From: CAVVTR01 sp963751245
GTDB taxonomy: Bacteria; Acidobacteriota; Thermoanaerobaculia; Thermoanaerobaculales; Thermoanaerobaculaceae
Length of the DNA: 64,000 nt
Assembly (NCBI GenBank): GCA_963751245.1
Contig: CAVVTR010000012.1
Location: forward strand, 124,001-188,000
Reading direction: 5' to 3'
The position numbers and the translations under genes are program-made. Positions 34,381 through 43,441 of this stretch are shown piece by piece (position 1 is the first letter of the stretch; each line of letters begins with the position of its first letter). The notes beneath the pieces are model-generated. The model saw nothing but the letters and a program-made list of their open reading frames with translations, was not told the DNA's origin and did not search any database.

Positions 34381-35706
34381 TCAGGCTCCCGGCGCCGCGG
34401 CCAGGTCGTCGTCCTCCGCCGGCTCGGTGGCGGGGACCAGGGCGATGTTGGCGGGGTCGTCGTCGAACAGGCCCGCGACGCCGACGGAGCCCACGCCCTC
34501 CCGCTCCACCTTGCGGCAGAACCGGCAGGGGCTCGAGTCGGTGCACATCCCCGTGTAGTCCTTGGGCTCCTCGTAGGCGACGATCCGCCCCTCGAAGTTG
34601 CGCAGCACCACCTTGTGCTCGTGCTGCGAGACGACGTAGTTGGGCATGACCGGGATCTTGCCCCCGCCGCCCGGGGCGTCGACCACGAAGGTCGGCACGG
34701 CGAGCCCCGAGGTGTGGCCGCGCAGGTGCTCCATGATCTCGATGCCCTTGGCGACGGTGGTGCGGAACTGCTCGAGCCCCGGCGCCAGGTCGCACTGGTA
34801 GATGTAGTAGGGCCGCACGCGGTTGGCGGTGAGCCGGTGGACCAGCTCGCGCATCAGCGCCCAGCAGTCGTTGACGCCCCGCAGCAGCACGGTCTGATTG
34901 CCGAGGGGGATGCCGGCGTCGGCCAGGCGCCGCAGCGCCCCCTTCGACTCCACCGTGAACTCCTGCGGTACGTTGAAGTGGGTGTTGAGGTAGACGGGGT
35001 GGTAGCGCCGCAGCGTGTCCACCAGGGAGGGGGTGATGCGCTGCGGCATCGTGACCGGCACCCGGCTGCCGAAGCGGATAATCTCCACCGAAGGCACCTC
35101 CCGGCGCAGCCGGCCGAGCAGGTGATCGATGCGCTCGTCGGACAGGAGCAGGGGGTCGCCCCCCGACAGCAGCACGTCCCGGATCTCGGTGTGCGACCTC
35201 AGGTAGGCGATGCCCGCGTCTATCTGGGCGTCGGTGATGGGCGCCGGCCGTTCACCGACCTTGCGCTTGCGGGTACAGTGCCGGCACAACATGGCGCACT
35301 CGTGCACTACCACCCAAAGCACGCGGTCCGGGTAGCGATGGGTCATGCCCGGCGCCACCGCGTCGCCGTCCTCGTTGAGGGGGTCCTCGATGTCGAACGC
35401 CGAAACGGAGATCTCTCCGGCCCCCGGCACGGCCTGCCTGCGGATGGGGCAGTCGGGGTCGCCCGGATCGATGAGCGACGCGTAGTAGGGGGTGAGGGCG
35501 AAGCGGAAGCGCTCGAGGGCCTGCTCGATGATGCGCTGCTCGTGAGGCGTGACGGCGACGACCTGGGCGAGCTTCTCGGCGCTGCGGATACGATTGTGCA
35601 TCTGCCAGTGCCAGTCGGACCACTCCACCATCGGGACATCCTTCCAGATGGAACGGTCCTTGTGGGGGAGGCGCCCGGGAGCGTGCTTCGTCGTCGGCTC
35701 GGACAT
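34381..35706 (-). CDS. kamA: Lysine 2,3-aminomutase
   Basis: This 441-residue radical-SAM, PLP-dependent enzyme converts L-lysine to beta-lysine. It has the FeS motif CAMLCRHC (Cys137, 141, 144), SGGDPLLL (181-188), the PLP lysine in GGGGKIPVMPNY (Lys350), and zinc cysteines in NDCWALM (Cys281) and TGMCTDSSPCRFC. The two aspartates that hold the lysine side chain are kept: YQCDLAPG (Asp306) and VVDAPGG (Asp343). In glutamate 2,3-aminomutases these are replaced, so lysine is the likely substrate. The ATG at 35706 has an AAGGA site, and the gene begins 38 bases after marR. In methanogens and several bacteria KamA/AblA pairs with a beta-lysine acetyltransferase, as here. Confidence 0.92.
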   Translation of the reverse strand: MSEPTTKHAPGRLPHKDRSIWKDVPMVEWSDWHWQMHNRIRSAEKLAQVVAVTPHEQRIIEQALERFRFALTPYYASLIDPGDPDCPIRRQAVPGAGEISVSAFDIEDPLNEDGDAVAPGMTHRYPDRVLWVVVHECAMLCRHCTRKRKVGERPAPITDAQIDAGIAYLRSHTEIRDVLLSGGDPLLLSDERIDHLLGRLRREVPSVEIIRFGSRVPVTMPQRITPSLVDTLRRYHPVYLNTHFNVPQEFTVESKGALRRLADAGIPLGNQTVLLRGVNDCWALMRELVHRLTANRVRPYYIYQCDLAPGLEQFRTTVAKGIEIMEHLRGHTSGLAVPTFVVDAPGGGGKIPVMPNYVVSQHEHKVVLRNFEGRIVAYEEPKDYTGMCTDSSPCRFCRKVEREGVGSVGVAGLFDDDPANIALVPATEPAEDDDLAAAPGA

Positions 35707-35744
35707 GGCGGTTCCTTTCGGAGCGTTCGGGGCCCGTTCGCCCG

Positions 35745-36314
35745 CTACCGCGAGGCGGCCGGTTCGTCTTCCGGGAGCCCGAGTGGCAGCCGGACCGGCG
35801 GGTCCGATTGAGGGTCGATCGCGAGGGACGTCATCTCCAGCGGCGCCGCGCCGATGAGCTCTGCCGGCGTCACCCCCGCGGGAGGCTCGCCGATCAGCCG
35901 AGCGACCTTGTCGATGGCGTCGAGGAGCGCCTGCCTCTCGGCGCCGTTGAGGCTGCCGAGCCGGCCGGCGAACTCCTCGCTGAGGAGCGAAAGCTCCGGC
36001 GTGAGGATTCGCCGGGCTTCGCCGGTGGGGCGGATCAGCACCCAGCGGCGGTCCGCCCGGCTCCGCGCCCGCTCCACCAGTCCCCGCTCCTCGAGCCGGT
36101 TGAGGATGCCCGAGATGGTCGCCGGGCTCAGCGACACCGAGCGCGCCAGGGTCCCGGCCGACTGCTCGCCGCCGCGCACCAGCGCGTCGAGCACCAGGAA
36201 CTGCGGGACCGTCAGGCCGCACCGCCTGACCAGGAGCCGGGAGTGGATGTAGAGCAGGTGGGCGATGTGTCGGAGGCCCCGGATGAGGCGCTGCTCGAAG
36301 GCGTCGGAGGTCAC
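35745..36314 (-). CDS. MarR-family transcriptional regulator, first gene of the kamA operon
   Basis: This 189-residue protein has the winged-helix MarR fold: LRHIAHLLYIHSRLLVRRCGLTVPQFLVLDAL, then GTLARSVSLSPATISGILNRLEERGLVERARSRADRRWVLIRPT (recognition helix and wing). A dimerisation helix follows. The last ~55 residues form an extra Pro-rich tail not usual in MarR. The reading frame starts at 36347, but that codon lies within the promoter. The GTG at 36314 has an AAAGGA site at correct spacing, so I chose it. It lies 38 bases before kamA and probably represses the whole operon through the palindrome upstream of its start. Confidence 0.85.
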   Translation of the reverse strand: MTSDAFEQRLIRGLRHIAHLLYIHSRLLVRRCGLTVPQFLVLDALVRGGEQSAGTLARSVSLSPATISGILNRLEERGLVERARSRADRRWVLIRPTGEARRILTPELSLLSEEFAGRLGSLNGAERQALLDAIDKVARLIGEPPAGVTPAELIGAAPLEMTSLAIDPQSDPPVRLPLGLPEDEPAASR

Positions 36315-36324
36315 ATCTGCATCC

Positions 36325-36366
36325 TTTCGCGAGCGAAATATTATCACACAAAATGATGACGACCAA
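36325..36366 (-). promoter_or_regulatory. kamA-operon promoter with MarR-type operator
   Basis: Minus strand: TTGGTC (36366-36361), a 17-base spacer, then TAATAT (36343-36338) preceded by TGA. Immediately downstream is the perfect palindrome TTTCGC-TC-GCGAAA (36338-36325), which covers the expected start site near 36331. A bound MarR dimer here would block transcription, giving self-repression. The first in-frame start after it is GTG 36314. Confidence 0.55.
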
Positions 36367-36480
36367 CGCCTCGTCGACAGCGGGAGCGCAATCTGCGCCG
36401 AGGCGGCTCTTTCCGAGCTCCGTCGGCGCCGTCCGCCAGCGGCGCGGCCCGGCCGGGCTCACGGAAATGAGGGTGCGAGC

Positions 36481-36820
36481 ATGCGCCGCGCCATCGTCCT
36501 CGCGTGCGGGGCGGCCGGCTGGGCCACGGTGCTGTTCGGCACCTTCATGATCAGCCACGCCCAGCTCTTCGGCCTCGCCCAGGTGTGGACGCGGCTGCGG
36601 GGGGACAAGGCACCGGAACCGCATTTCCAGACTCGCTTGCTGTACCGCTTCGTGCGCCACCCGCTGATGCTCGGGTTCATGACCGCCTTCTGGGCCACCC
36701 CGGACATGACCGTGGGCCACCTGCTCTTCGCCGCGGGCTCGACGGGCTACATCGTCCTGGCGACGCTGCCGGCCTTCGAGGAGCGGGATCGGAAGCGGGT
36801 GCTGGGCGCCCCGGTGCGGC
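36481..36820 (+). pseudogene. Fragment of a methanethiol S-methyltransferase-like membrane protein
   Basis: Residues from MRRAIVLACGAAGWATVLFGTF to LPAFEERDRKRV match the second half of MddA/NnrU-like methyltransferases: SHAQLFGLAQVW, FQTRLLYRFVRHPLMLGFMTAFWATPDMTVGHLLFA and FEERD. The family's N-terminal ~110 residues (several helices) and the conserved C-terminal GDAYREYRRRVPML-type segment are both missing. After ~36820 the frame merely reads antisense to the SAM methyltransferase gene. It is probably a relic truncated at both ends, although a short membrane peptide could still be made. Confidence 0.55.
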
Positions 36821-37472
36821 GGACGACGACCGCCTCCGAGGGCACCCCCCAGGACACGACGGTGCGCTGCAGCAGCGGCTGCCAGGCGGGTCCCGCCAGA
36901 TACGGCGCCAGCCGGACCGGGCGGCAGCCGCCGACCAGCGCGGGGCGCAGACGGTGCACGGCCCTCCATGCCGCCATCACGACCCTGGAGAGCGGTCCGG
37001 TGCCCTCGGTGAGGCTGACCAGCCCGAGCCGCCCGCCCGGCACGAGGATGCGCGCGGCCTCGTCCACCGCGGCGGCGATGCCGGCGCCGGGAAGCAGGTC
37101 CAGCACGTAGGTCGAGAGGAAGCGGTCGGCGCAACGGTCCACGACGGGCAGCGTGGCGGCGCCGTCGACCAGGGTCACCGTGGCGCGCGCCCCGAACGGC
37201 GCGAGGCGCTCGGAGGCGAGCCGGACCATCACGGGGCTCGAGTCGAAACCGCGGTAGGTGGCCGTGGGGGGGAGCGGCCCGCCCAGCAGGCGTGCCGCGA
37301 GGCGCCCGGTCCCGCAGCCGAGCTCGACGAGCGCCCCCGCGGAGGCGAGGTCGCTGGCGCCGAGCATCGCCTCCACCGCAGGGTCCTCATAGAACGCCTG
37401 GGTGTCCTGCCGGGCACCGATGCGATCGTAGACCCGCCGCGCCTCCTCGGGAGACAGCATCCTGCCGGCCAT
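36747..37472 (-). CDS. Class I SAM-dependent methyltransferase
   Basis: This ~241-residue protein has the SAM-binding motif LVELGCGTGRLAARLL, an acidic strand end in GFDSSPVMV, FLSTYVLDLLPG and LVPGGRLGLVSL. ARRVYDRIGARQDTQAFYEDPAVEAML at the start is typical of type-11 (UbiE/small-molecule) methyltransferases. The substrate is unknown. The start at 37472 has GGAGG upstream. The fold should end around GVPSEAVVVRR (~36827); the last ~25 residues read antisense through the methyltransferase fragment, so its native stop has been lost. Confidence 0.75.
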   Translation of the reverse strand: MAGRMLSPEEARRVYDRIGARQDTQAFYEDPAVEAMLGASDLASAGALVELGCGTGRLAARLLGGPLPPTATYRGFDSSPVMVRLASERLAPFGARATVTLVDGAATLPVVDRCADRFLSTYVLDLLPGAGIAAAVDEAARILVPGGRLGLVSLTEGTGPLSRVVMAAWRAVHRLRPALVGGCRPVRLAPYLAGPAWQPLLQRTVVSWGVPSEAVVVRRTGAPSTRFRSRSSKAGSVARTM

Positions 37473-37618
37473 CGCGGAGCCTCCCCCCGGCGCCGGCCGC
37501 TGGCCGGAGGCCGGAGATCCATCATGGCACAGGGCTCCGCGGCTGCCGGCCCGGCACCGGCGCATCGCCGCTCCCGGAGCACGGGCCACGGTATGCTTCG
37601 AGGAACACGGAGGTGTTC

Positions 37619-40600
37619 GTGAGGCGTACGGTGGCGCTCGTGGCCGGGGTCGTCCTGGGGGCGGGGTGCGCGGCGGTCGGGGCGTGGGCCGCGCCTCTCT
37701 CGGTGGTCAGCGCCTCGCCCAGGGGTCAGCTGTCCGGCGGCGAGCAGCAGCGCATCCAGGTGGTCTTCTCCGCCGCCGTCGTGGCCCTGGGCGAAGCGGC
37801 GGAGAGCCAGACGCCGCCTCCGTGGCTCACCGTCACGCCCCCGGTTCCCGCTCGCTGGCGCTGGGCGGGGACGGCGGAGCTCGTGGGCGAGCCCCTCGCT
37901 CCGCTGCCGCGAGCGACCGCCTACACGGTGACAATCGCCGGCAGCGTACGCGCCGTGGACGGCTCGGCGCCGAGCGGGCCCTTCACCTTCACCTTTGCCA
38001 CGCCGCGGCCCCAGGCCGACCTCTCGGTCCGCCCGGAGGAGGACGCGCCGTGGACGATGCGCCGGGCGCCGCGGCCGGACTTCCCCGTCGTCGTGGAGTT
38101 CGACCAGCCGGTGGATCCGGCGTCTCTGCTCGAGCACCTTTCGGTCCGCCTCGCGCCGCGACCGCTGCCGGGAGCCGACGCCATCCTCGACCGGGCGCAA
38201 GCCGAGGCGCTGCTGGCCTCGGGCGGCGCGGCCGCCGAGGCGTGGCAGGCGTTCCTGGCGGCCTCCAGCCCCCCCGAGGGGACCGAGGAGGCTCTCTACG
38301 TGCTCGAGCCCAGCCCCGGCCCGCCCGCGACGACCACCGTGGGGGGAGGACCGCCCCCCGCGGCGTCCCCCGGAGCCGCCGCGCCCGCATCCCGGTTCCT
38401 GGTCCGCCCGGTCGGGTGCTGGCCCCCGTCCCGCACCGTGACCGTCGAGATCACCCCGGGACTGACGGGGCTGGAGGGTCCGCTGCCGTCGCTGACCGCC
38501 TCGAGAGGCAGCTTCCCGACGGCGTGGCCGTTCGCGCCGACTGGCTTCTCTGGCGTGCGGGCGGGAGCCGCGGGGCTCGATCCCGACAGGGCGAGGCTCT
38601 CCTTCTCCGCTCCCGTGGCGTGGCAGCAGCTGGCGCCGTACGTCCGCTTCCGCGCCGCCGGCGAAGAGGCGTGGAGGCGTCCCGCCGACGCTTCCGACCG
38701 CTGGTACTGGGACGTGCCCTCCACCGACGTCGACCTGGAGCCGCTGGGACTGACGGCGGACCGCCGCTGGCAGGTATGCGTGGACGCGGGCGTCCTCGAC
38801 GCCTTCTCGAGGTCCCTCGGCTTCCCCTGGTGCGGCACGCTGACGACGGCGCACCACACGCCGGTGCTCTACCTGGTGGAGGGCGACGGCGTCGTCGAGT
38901 GGCAGGGGCCCCACGTCATCCCCCTCCGGCTGCGCAACGTCACCTCGGTGCGCACCGCGTCGAGGCGGGTCACGGAGGACGAGCTGGCCGGCTTTCTGAC
39001 CGAGCGCGACACCGCGTTCGCGGCGCTGGAGCCGGCGCCCGCCCTTCCCGTCACGCCCCCCGTGGATCGCACGGTGCTGTGGCCCCTCCGGCTCGACGCC
39101 GCCCTCGACGGCCGCCCCGGCGTGGTGGCGAGCCGGATCGAGGTGGCCGGCGCCGTGCCCGGCAGCGAGTACGGGCCCGAGGCGTCGCAGCTGCGCCGGC
39201 CGCGCACCGCGATCACCCAGGTGACCTCCCTGGGGCTGACGGTGAAGGCCTCGGGCCACGAGGGCACGCTGGTCTGGGTGACGCGCCTGGCCGACGCCGC
39301 CCCCGCCGCCGGAGTGAGCGTCACCGTGCGCGCCCGGGACGGCAGCGTGCTCTGGCGCGGGGTCAGCGACGCCGACGGGCTGGCCCGGGCCCCGGCCGGC
39401 GCCTCCCTGCCCGACGCGTTCCTCGTCACGGCCAGCGACGGCGACGACCTGGCCTACGCGCGGGTCCAGTGGTGGGAGGGGCACCGGGGGTGGGAGTTCA
39501 ACCTGCCGGTGGACATGGAGCCATCGGCGCCCATGGTCGGGCGGGTGTGGACGGACCGGGGCGTGGTGCGGCCCGGGGACACCCTCCACGCCAAGGTGGT
39601 GCTGCGCCGTCAGGGCGACGAGCGGCTGCGCCTGCCCGGCGCCTCCACCGTGGTGATGGTGGTGCGCGACAGCCGGGGGCAGGACGTCGGAGTCCACGAC
39701 CTCGCTCTCGACGCCTGGGGCGCCGGTGATGCCGAGGTGGCGGTGCCCGCGAGCGCGCCCCTGGGACACTGGGAGGTCCTGGTGGGGGGCGGCTACGACC
39801 GCACGAAGCGGTCGTTCGAGGGCGAGCCCGCGTGGAGCGTGACAGGCGGCTTTCGCGTGGCCGAGTTCCGGCGGCCCAAGTTCAGGGTCGAGGTCACGGC
39901 CCCCGCCGGGCCCGTGGTGGCCGGCGAGCCCCTCCACGCCACCGTGGCGGGCTCTCTCCTGGCGGGGGGCGCCATGTCCGGCGCCCGGGTGCACTGGGCG
40001 GCCCGTGCCGTGCGGGCGTGGTGGCACCCCGCGGGCGCGCGCTGGGCCGGCTGGTCGTTCGTGCCCGACCCGTGGGCCTCGGACGAGGAGAACCGTGAGA
40101 GGACGGTGGCCTCGGGGGATGGCACCCTCCAGGCGGACGGGACGCTGGCCCTCGATCTGCCGGCGCTGGACGCGCCGGGATCGTGGCCGTCCGACCTCAC
40201 GGTGGAGGCCGAGGTCAGCGACGTGGACCTCCAGCGCCAGGCCGCGCGGACCGGCGTGCGCGTGCTTCCCGGCACCTTCCTCCTCGGTCTGCGCTCACCG
40301 GACACCTTCGTCGCCGCCGCCGGCGGGGTCACCTCCGCGCTGGTCGCGCTGACGTCCGGGGGCGCAGTCGTGCCCGGTGTGAAGGCCACGGTGGAGCTGG
40401 TCCGGCGGCACTGGGAGTCGGTCCGCCGACGCGAGGTGTCGGGGCGCTACGTGTTCGAGTCGCGTCCGGTCAGCACTTCGGTCACCACCACCGAGGTCAC
40501 CACCGGTGGCGAGCCGGTCGAGGTCCACTTCGGCCTCGAGGCGGGCGGCGAGTACGCCCTCGTCGCCAGGGCCCGCGACGAGAGGGGGAACGAGCTGGTC

Positions 40601-43441
40601 GCCTCGACCTCGTTCTACGTCTTCGGCACCGGGTTCACGCCCTGGCGGATGGACGAGGGGAACCGCGTCGACCTGGTCCCCGAGCGTTCCCGCTACGCGC
40701 CGGGCGACACCGCGCGGATCCTCGTCAAGTCCCCGTGGGAGGGCGCCGAGGCCCTCGTCACCGTGGAGCGCGCCGGGGTGCTCTCGGCCCGGGTCGTCCG
40801 ACTGGCCGGCACCATGCCCGTGGTGGAGGTCCCCGTCGTCGCCTCCTTTGCGCCCAACGTGTTCGTCTCCGTGGTCGTCCTTCGCGGTCGCGTGGGGAGC
40901 ACCGATGCGGAGCTCGTGGACCCCGGCCGTCCCGCCTACCGGATCGGCTACTGCGAGCTCGAGGTGCCCCCCGCGGGGCGTCGGCTCGACGTCGGCGTGA
41001 CGACGTCGCAGCCTGCCTACCGCCCGGGGCAGACCGCCGAGGTGAGGGTGGCGGTCAGGGACGAGGGCGGCGCCGGCCGGCGCGCCTCCGTGACGGTGTG
41101 GGCGGTGGACGCGGGCGTGCTGGCGCTCACCGGCTACCGCACGCCGGACCTCATGGAGACCTTCTACGCCCGGCGCGGGCTGGGCATCACCACCGCCGAG
41201 TCGCGCTCGCGGCTGGTGGGGCGCCGCGACTACGGTACCAAGGGCGACGCCAGCGGCGGCGGAGGGGGTCGCGAAGCGGCAGCGGGGGAGGTGCGGCGGG
41301 ACTTCCGCGCCCTGGCCCTGTGGCGGGCCGACGTGGTCACCGGCGGGGACGGTACGGCCACGGTGCCGTTCACACTTCCCGATTCGTTGACGACGTACCG
41401 GATCATGGCCGTGGCGGTGTCCGGGACCGAGGAGTTCGGGAGCGGCGACGTCGAGGTGCTGGTCTCCAAGCCCGTGGGGCTCGAACCGGCCCTGCCCCGG
41501 TTCCTGCGCCCCGGTGACCGGGCGCGTGCCGCGGTGGTGATCCGCAACCGCACCGCCGTCGAGCGGAAGGTCGAGGTCACGGTCGCGGTCCCGGCGGACG
41601 GGCCGCTCCGGCTGAGAGGCGGCGCGACGCGCGTGGCCAGCGTGCCCGCGGGCGGTTCCGCGGAGGTCGGCTTCGGTCTCGTCGCCGCCGGGCCCGGTGA
41701 GGCCACCGTGCGCTTCGTGGCGGCGAGCCCCCGGCCCACCCTGGAGCGCGACGTCATGGAGGTCCCGCTGGCGGTGGTGCCGGTCGCCCTGCCGGAGCGC
41801 ACCGCGACCTTCCTCGCCACCGGCGGCCGCGCCGAGGAGGCGGTGGCGGTGCCCGAGGACGTGTTCCCGGACCGCGGAGGGCTGGTCGTGCGGGCCGGCG
41901 GCAGCCCGCTCCTCGAGGCGCAGCCCGGTCTCGAATGGCTGCTGGACTACCGCCACGCCTGCGCCGAGCAGGTCGCCGCGCAGCTCCTCGGTGTGCTCGC
42001 CGTGGCCGACCTGCCCTGGCCCCCCGTCCCCTCGGTGGGCGGGGTGCCGCGCGACGCCTGGCTTCCCGGCGCCGTGGCCCGGCTCGCGGCCTGCCAGCGC
42101 ACCGACGGCGGCTTCGCCTTCTGGCCCGATGCCGGCGGCAGCGCCGACGCGCTGTCGGCCTACGCGGCGTGGGCGCTGGCCGCGGCGGCGGGCCACGGGG
42201 TCACCGTGGACGAGGGCATGCTCGAGCGCGCCCGGGGCTACCTGTCCGCGATGCTGCGGCGCGAGGTGTGGCCCATGGGCGAGCGCTACGGCTGGACCGT
42301 GAAGGTGCTGGCGGCGTTCGCCCTCGGGCGGCTGGGCCACGCGGAGCCGGCCTACTTCCAGGCGCTCGTCGACCGCCGTGGCGAGGGGCCGGTGTGGGGG
42401 CGCGCCGTGCTGGCGGTGGCCATGCTCGGCGCCGACCCCGGCGATCCGCGGGTGCCGTCGCTCCTCACCGAGGTGCGCAACGGGCTGTCCGTGGAGAGCC
42501 GCACGGCGCGGCTCGAGGAGCCGGCCCCCGAGTGGGGGTGGTGCGTGTGGTGGGACGAGCCGCGGGGCTCGGCCGCCGCCCTGCTGGCGCTGTCGGCCGC
42601 CGGGCAGGGGGATCCCGTGGCCGACCGCCTCGTGCGCGGTCTCCTCGACCACCTGGCCCACGACAGCGCCCGGACCACCCACGACACCGCCTGGATGCTG
42701 CAGGCGCTGGCCGCCGTCTGGCGCGGCCAGGTGCCGTCCCCCGGCACCGGCGGCGGCGCTGAGGTCTCGCTGGGTGGCGAGAGGATCCTCGTCCTCGAGG
42801 CGGGCGCCGGGGGACCGCCGTGGCGCGAGGCGAAAGTGAGCCTGCCGGAGCTGCTGCGGCGGGCCTCCCCTCCGGGCCGCACCGTGCCCGTCGTGGTGGA
42901 GGCCGGGGGGGCGGGCCGCGTCCACGCGTCGCTGGAGCTGACCACCGTGCCGCGCACCCCGCCCGGCCGGGCGGTGAGCCGCGGGCTCGCCGTGGCCCGC
43001 GCGTTCCTGGCGGCGGACGGCCGCCCGGTGACCCGGGTCGCCGCGGGGGACGAGGTCGATCTCGAGATCACCGTCGAGTGCCCCGCCGGGCGGCGTTTCC
43101 TGGCCGTGGAGGTGCCGCTGCCAGCGGGCCTCGAGGCGGTGGACGCCTCCCTCGCCACCAGCGCCCGGGTCGTGGGTGTGGCCGCGGGGCGTGACACGAG
43201 CGAGCTCGACGATGGGGGCTGGTGGCCGTGGCGTCCGGGGTTCGACCACGTGGAGCTGCGCGACGACCGGGTCGTCCTCTACGCCTCCGAGCTGCCGGCG
43301 GGACGCCACACCCACACGGTCCGTTGTCGCGCGACCACTGCCGGTACCTTCCTCGTCGCCCCCGCCCGGGCGGAGGAGATGTACGCGCCCGAGGTGTTCG
43401 GCGCCACCGGCACGGACCGCTTCGAGGTGACGAGCCGGTGA
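37619..43441 (+). CDS. Bacterial alpha-2-macroglobulin (protease trap)
   Basis: This 1940-residue periplasmic protein starts at GTG 37619 with GGAGG five bases upstream and a signal peptide. It has an Ig-like N-terminal region, MG-type beta domains (DRGVVRPGDTLHAKVVLRR is the typical MG1/MG2 motif), YAPGDTARILVKSPWEGAEALVTVERAGV and ALWRADVVTGGDGTATVPFTLPDSLTTYRIMAVAV. The thioester domain carries the motif CAEQ in YRHACAEQ (Cys1448). It traps attacking proteases by the thioester. The stop codon overlaps the start of pbpC (GTGA), the long-known pairing in bacteria. No lipobox is clear. Confidence 0.92.
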   Translation: MRRTVALVAGVVLGAGCAAVGAWAAPLSVVSASPRGQLSGGEQQRIQVVFSAAVVALGEAAESQTPPPWLTVTPPVPARWRWAGTAELVGEPLAPLPRATAYTVTIAGSVRAVDGSAPSGPFTFTFATPRPQADLSVRPEEDAPWTMRRAPRPDFPVVVEFDQPVDPASLLEHLSVRLAPRPLPGADAILDRAQAEALLASGGAAAEAWQAFLAASSPPEGTEEALYVLEPSPGPPATTTVGGGPPPAASPGAAAPASRFLVRPVGCWPPSRTVTVEITPGLTGLEGPLPSLTASRGSFPTAWPFAPTGFSGVRAGAAGLDPDRARLSFSAPVAWQQLAPYVRFRAAGEEAWRRPADASDRWYWDVPSTDVDLEPLGLTADRRWQVCVDAGVLDAFSRSLGFPWCGTLTTAHHTPVLYLVEGDGVVEWQGPHVIPLRLRNVTSVRTASRRVTEDELAGFLTERDTAFAALEPAPALPVTPPVDRTVLWPLRLDAALDGRPGVVASRIEVAGAVPGSEYGPEASQLRRPRTAITQVTSLGLTVKASGHEGTLVWVTRLADAAPAAGVSVTVRARDGSVLWRGVSDADGLARAPAGASLPDAFLVTASDGDDLAYARVQWWEGHRGWEFNLPVDMEPSAPMVGRVWTDRGVVRPGDTLHAKVVLRRQGDERLRLPGASTVVMVVRDSRGQDVGVHDLALDAWGAGDAEVAVPASAPLGHWEVLVGGGYDRTKRSFEGEPAWSVTGGFRVAEFRRPKFRVEVTAPAGPVVAGEPLHATVAGSLLAGGAMSGARVHWAARAVRAWWHPAGARWAGWSFVPDPWASDEENRERTVASGDGTLQADGTLALDLPALDAPGSWPSDLTVEAEVSDVDLQRQAARTGVRVLPGTFLLGLRSPDTFVAAAGGVTSALVALTSGGAVVPGVKATVELVRRHWESVRRREVSGRYVFESRPVSTSVTTTEVTTGGEPVEVHFGLEAGGEYALVARARDERGNELVASTSFYVFGTGFTPWRMDEGNRVDLVPERSRYAPGDTARILVKSPWEGAEALVTVERAGVLSARVVRLAGTMPVVEVPVVASFAPNVFVSVVVLRGRVGSTDAELVDPGRPAYRIGYCELEVPPAGRRLDVGVTTSQPAYRPGQTAEVRVAVRDEGGAGRRASVTVWAVDAGVLALTGYRTPDLMETFYARRGLGITTAESRSRLVGRRDYGTKGDASGGGGGREAAAGEVRRDFRALALWRADVVTGGDGTATVPFTLPDSLTTYRIMAVAVSGTEEFGSGDVEVLVSKPVGLEPALPRFLRPGDRARAAVVIRNRTAVERKVEVTVAVPADGPLRLRGGATRVASVPAGGSAEVGFGLVAAGPGEATVRFVAASPRPTLERDVMEVPLAVVPVALPERTATFLATGGRAEEAVAVPEDVFPDRGGLVVRAGGSPLLEAQPGLEWLLDYRHACAEQVAAQLLGVLAVADLPWPPVPSVGGVPRDAWLPGAVARLAACQRTDGGFAFWPDAGGSADALSAYAAWALAAAAGHGVTVDEGMLERARGYLSAMLRREVWPMGERYGWTVKVLAAFALGRLGHAEPAYFQALVDRRGEGPVWGRAVLAVAMLGADPGDPRVPSLLTEVRNGLSVESRTARLEEPAPEWGWCVWWDEPRGSAAALLALSAAGQGDPVADRLVRGLLDHLAHDSARTTHDTAWMLQALAAVWRGQVPSPGTGGGAEVSLGGERILVLEAGAGGPPWREAKVSLPELLRRASPPGRTVPVVVEAGGAGRVHASLELTTVPRTPPGRAVSRGLAVARAFLAADGRPVTRVAAGDEVDLEITVECPAGRRFLAVEVPLPAGLEAVDASLATSARVVGVAAGRDTSELDDGGWWPWRPGFDHVELRDDRVVLYASELPAGRHTHTVRCRATTAGTFLVAPARAEEMYAPEVFGATGTDRFEVTSR

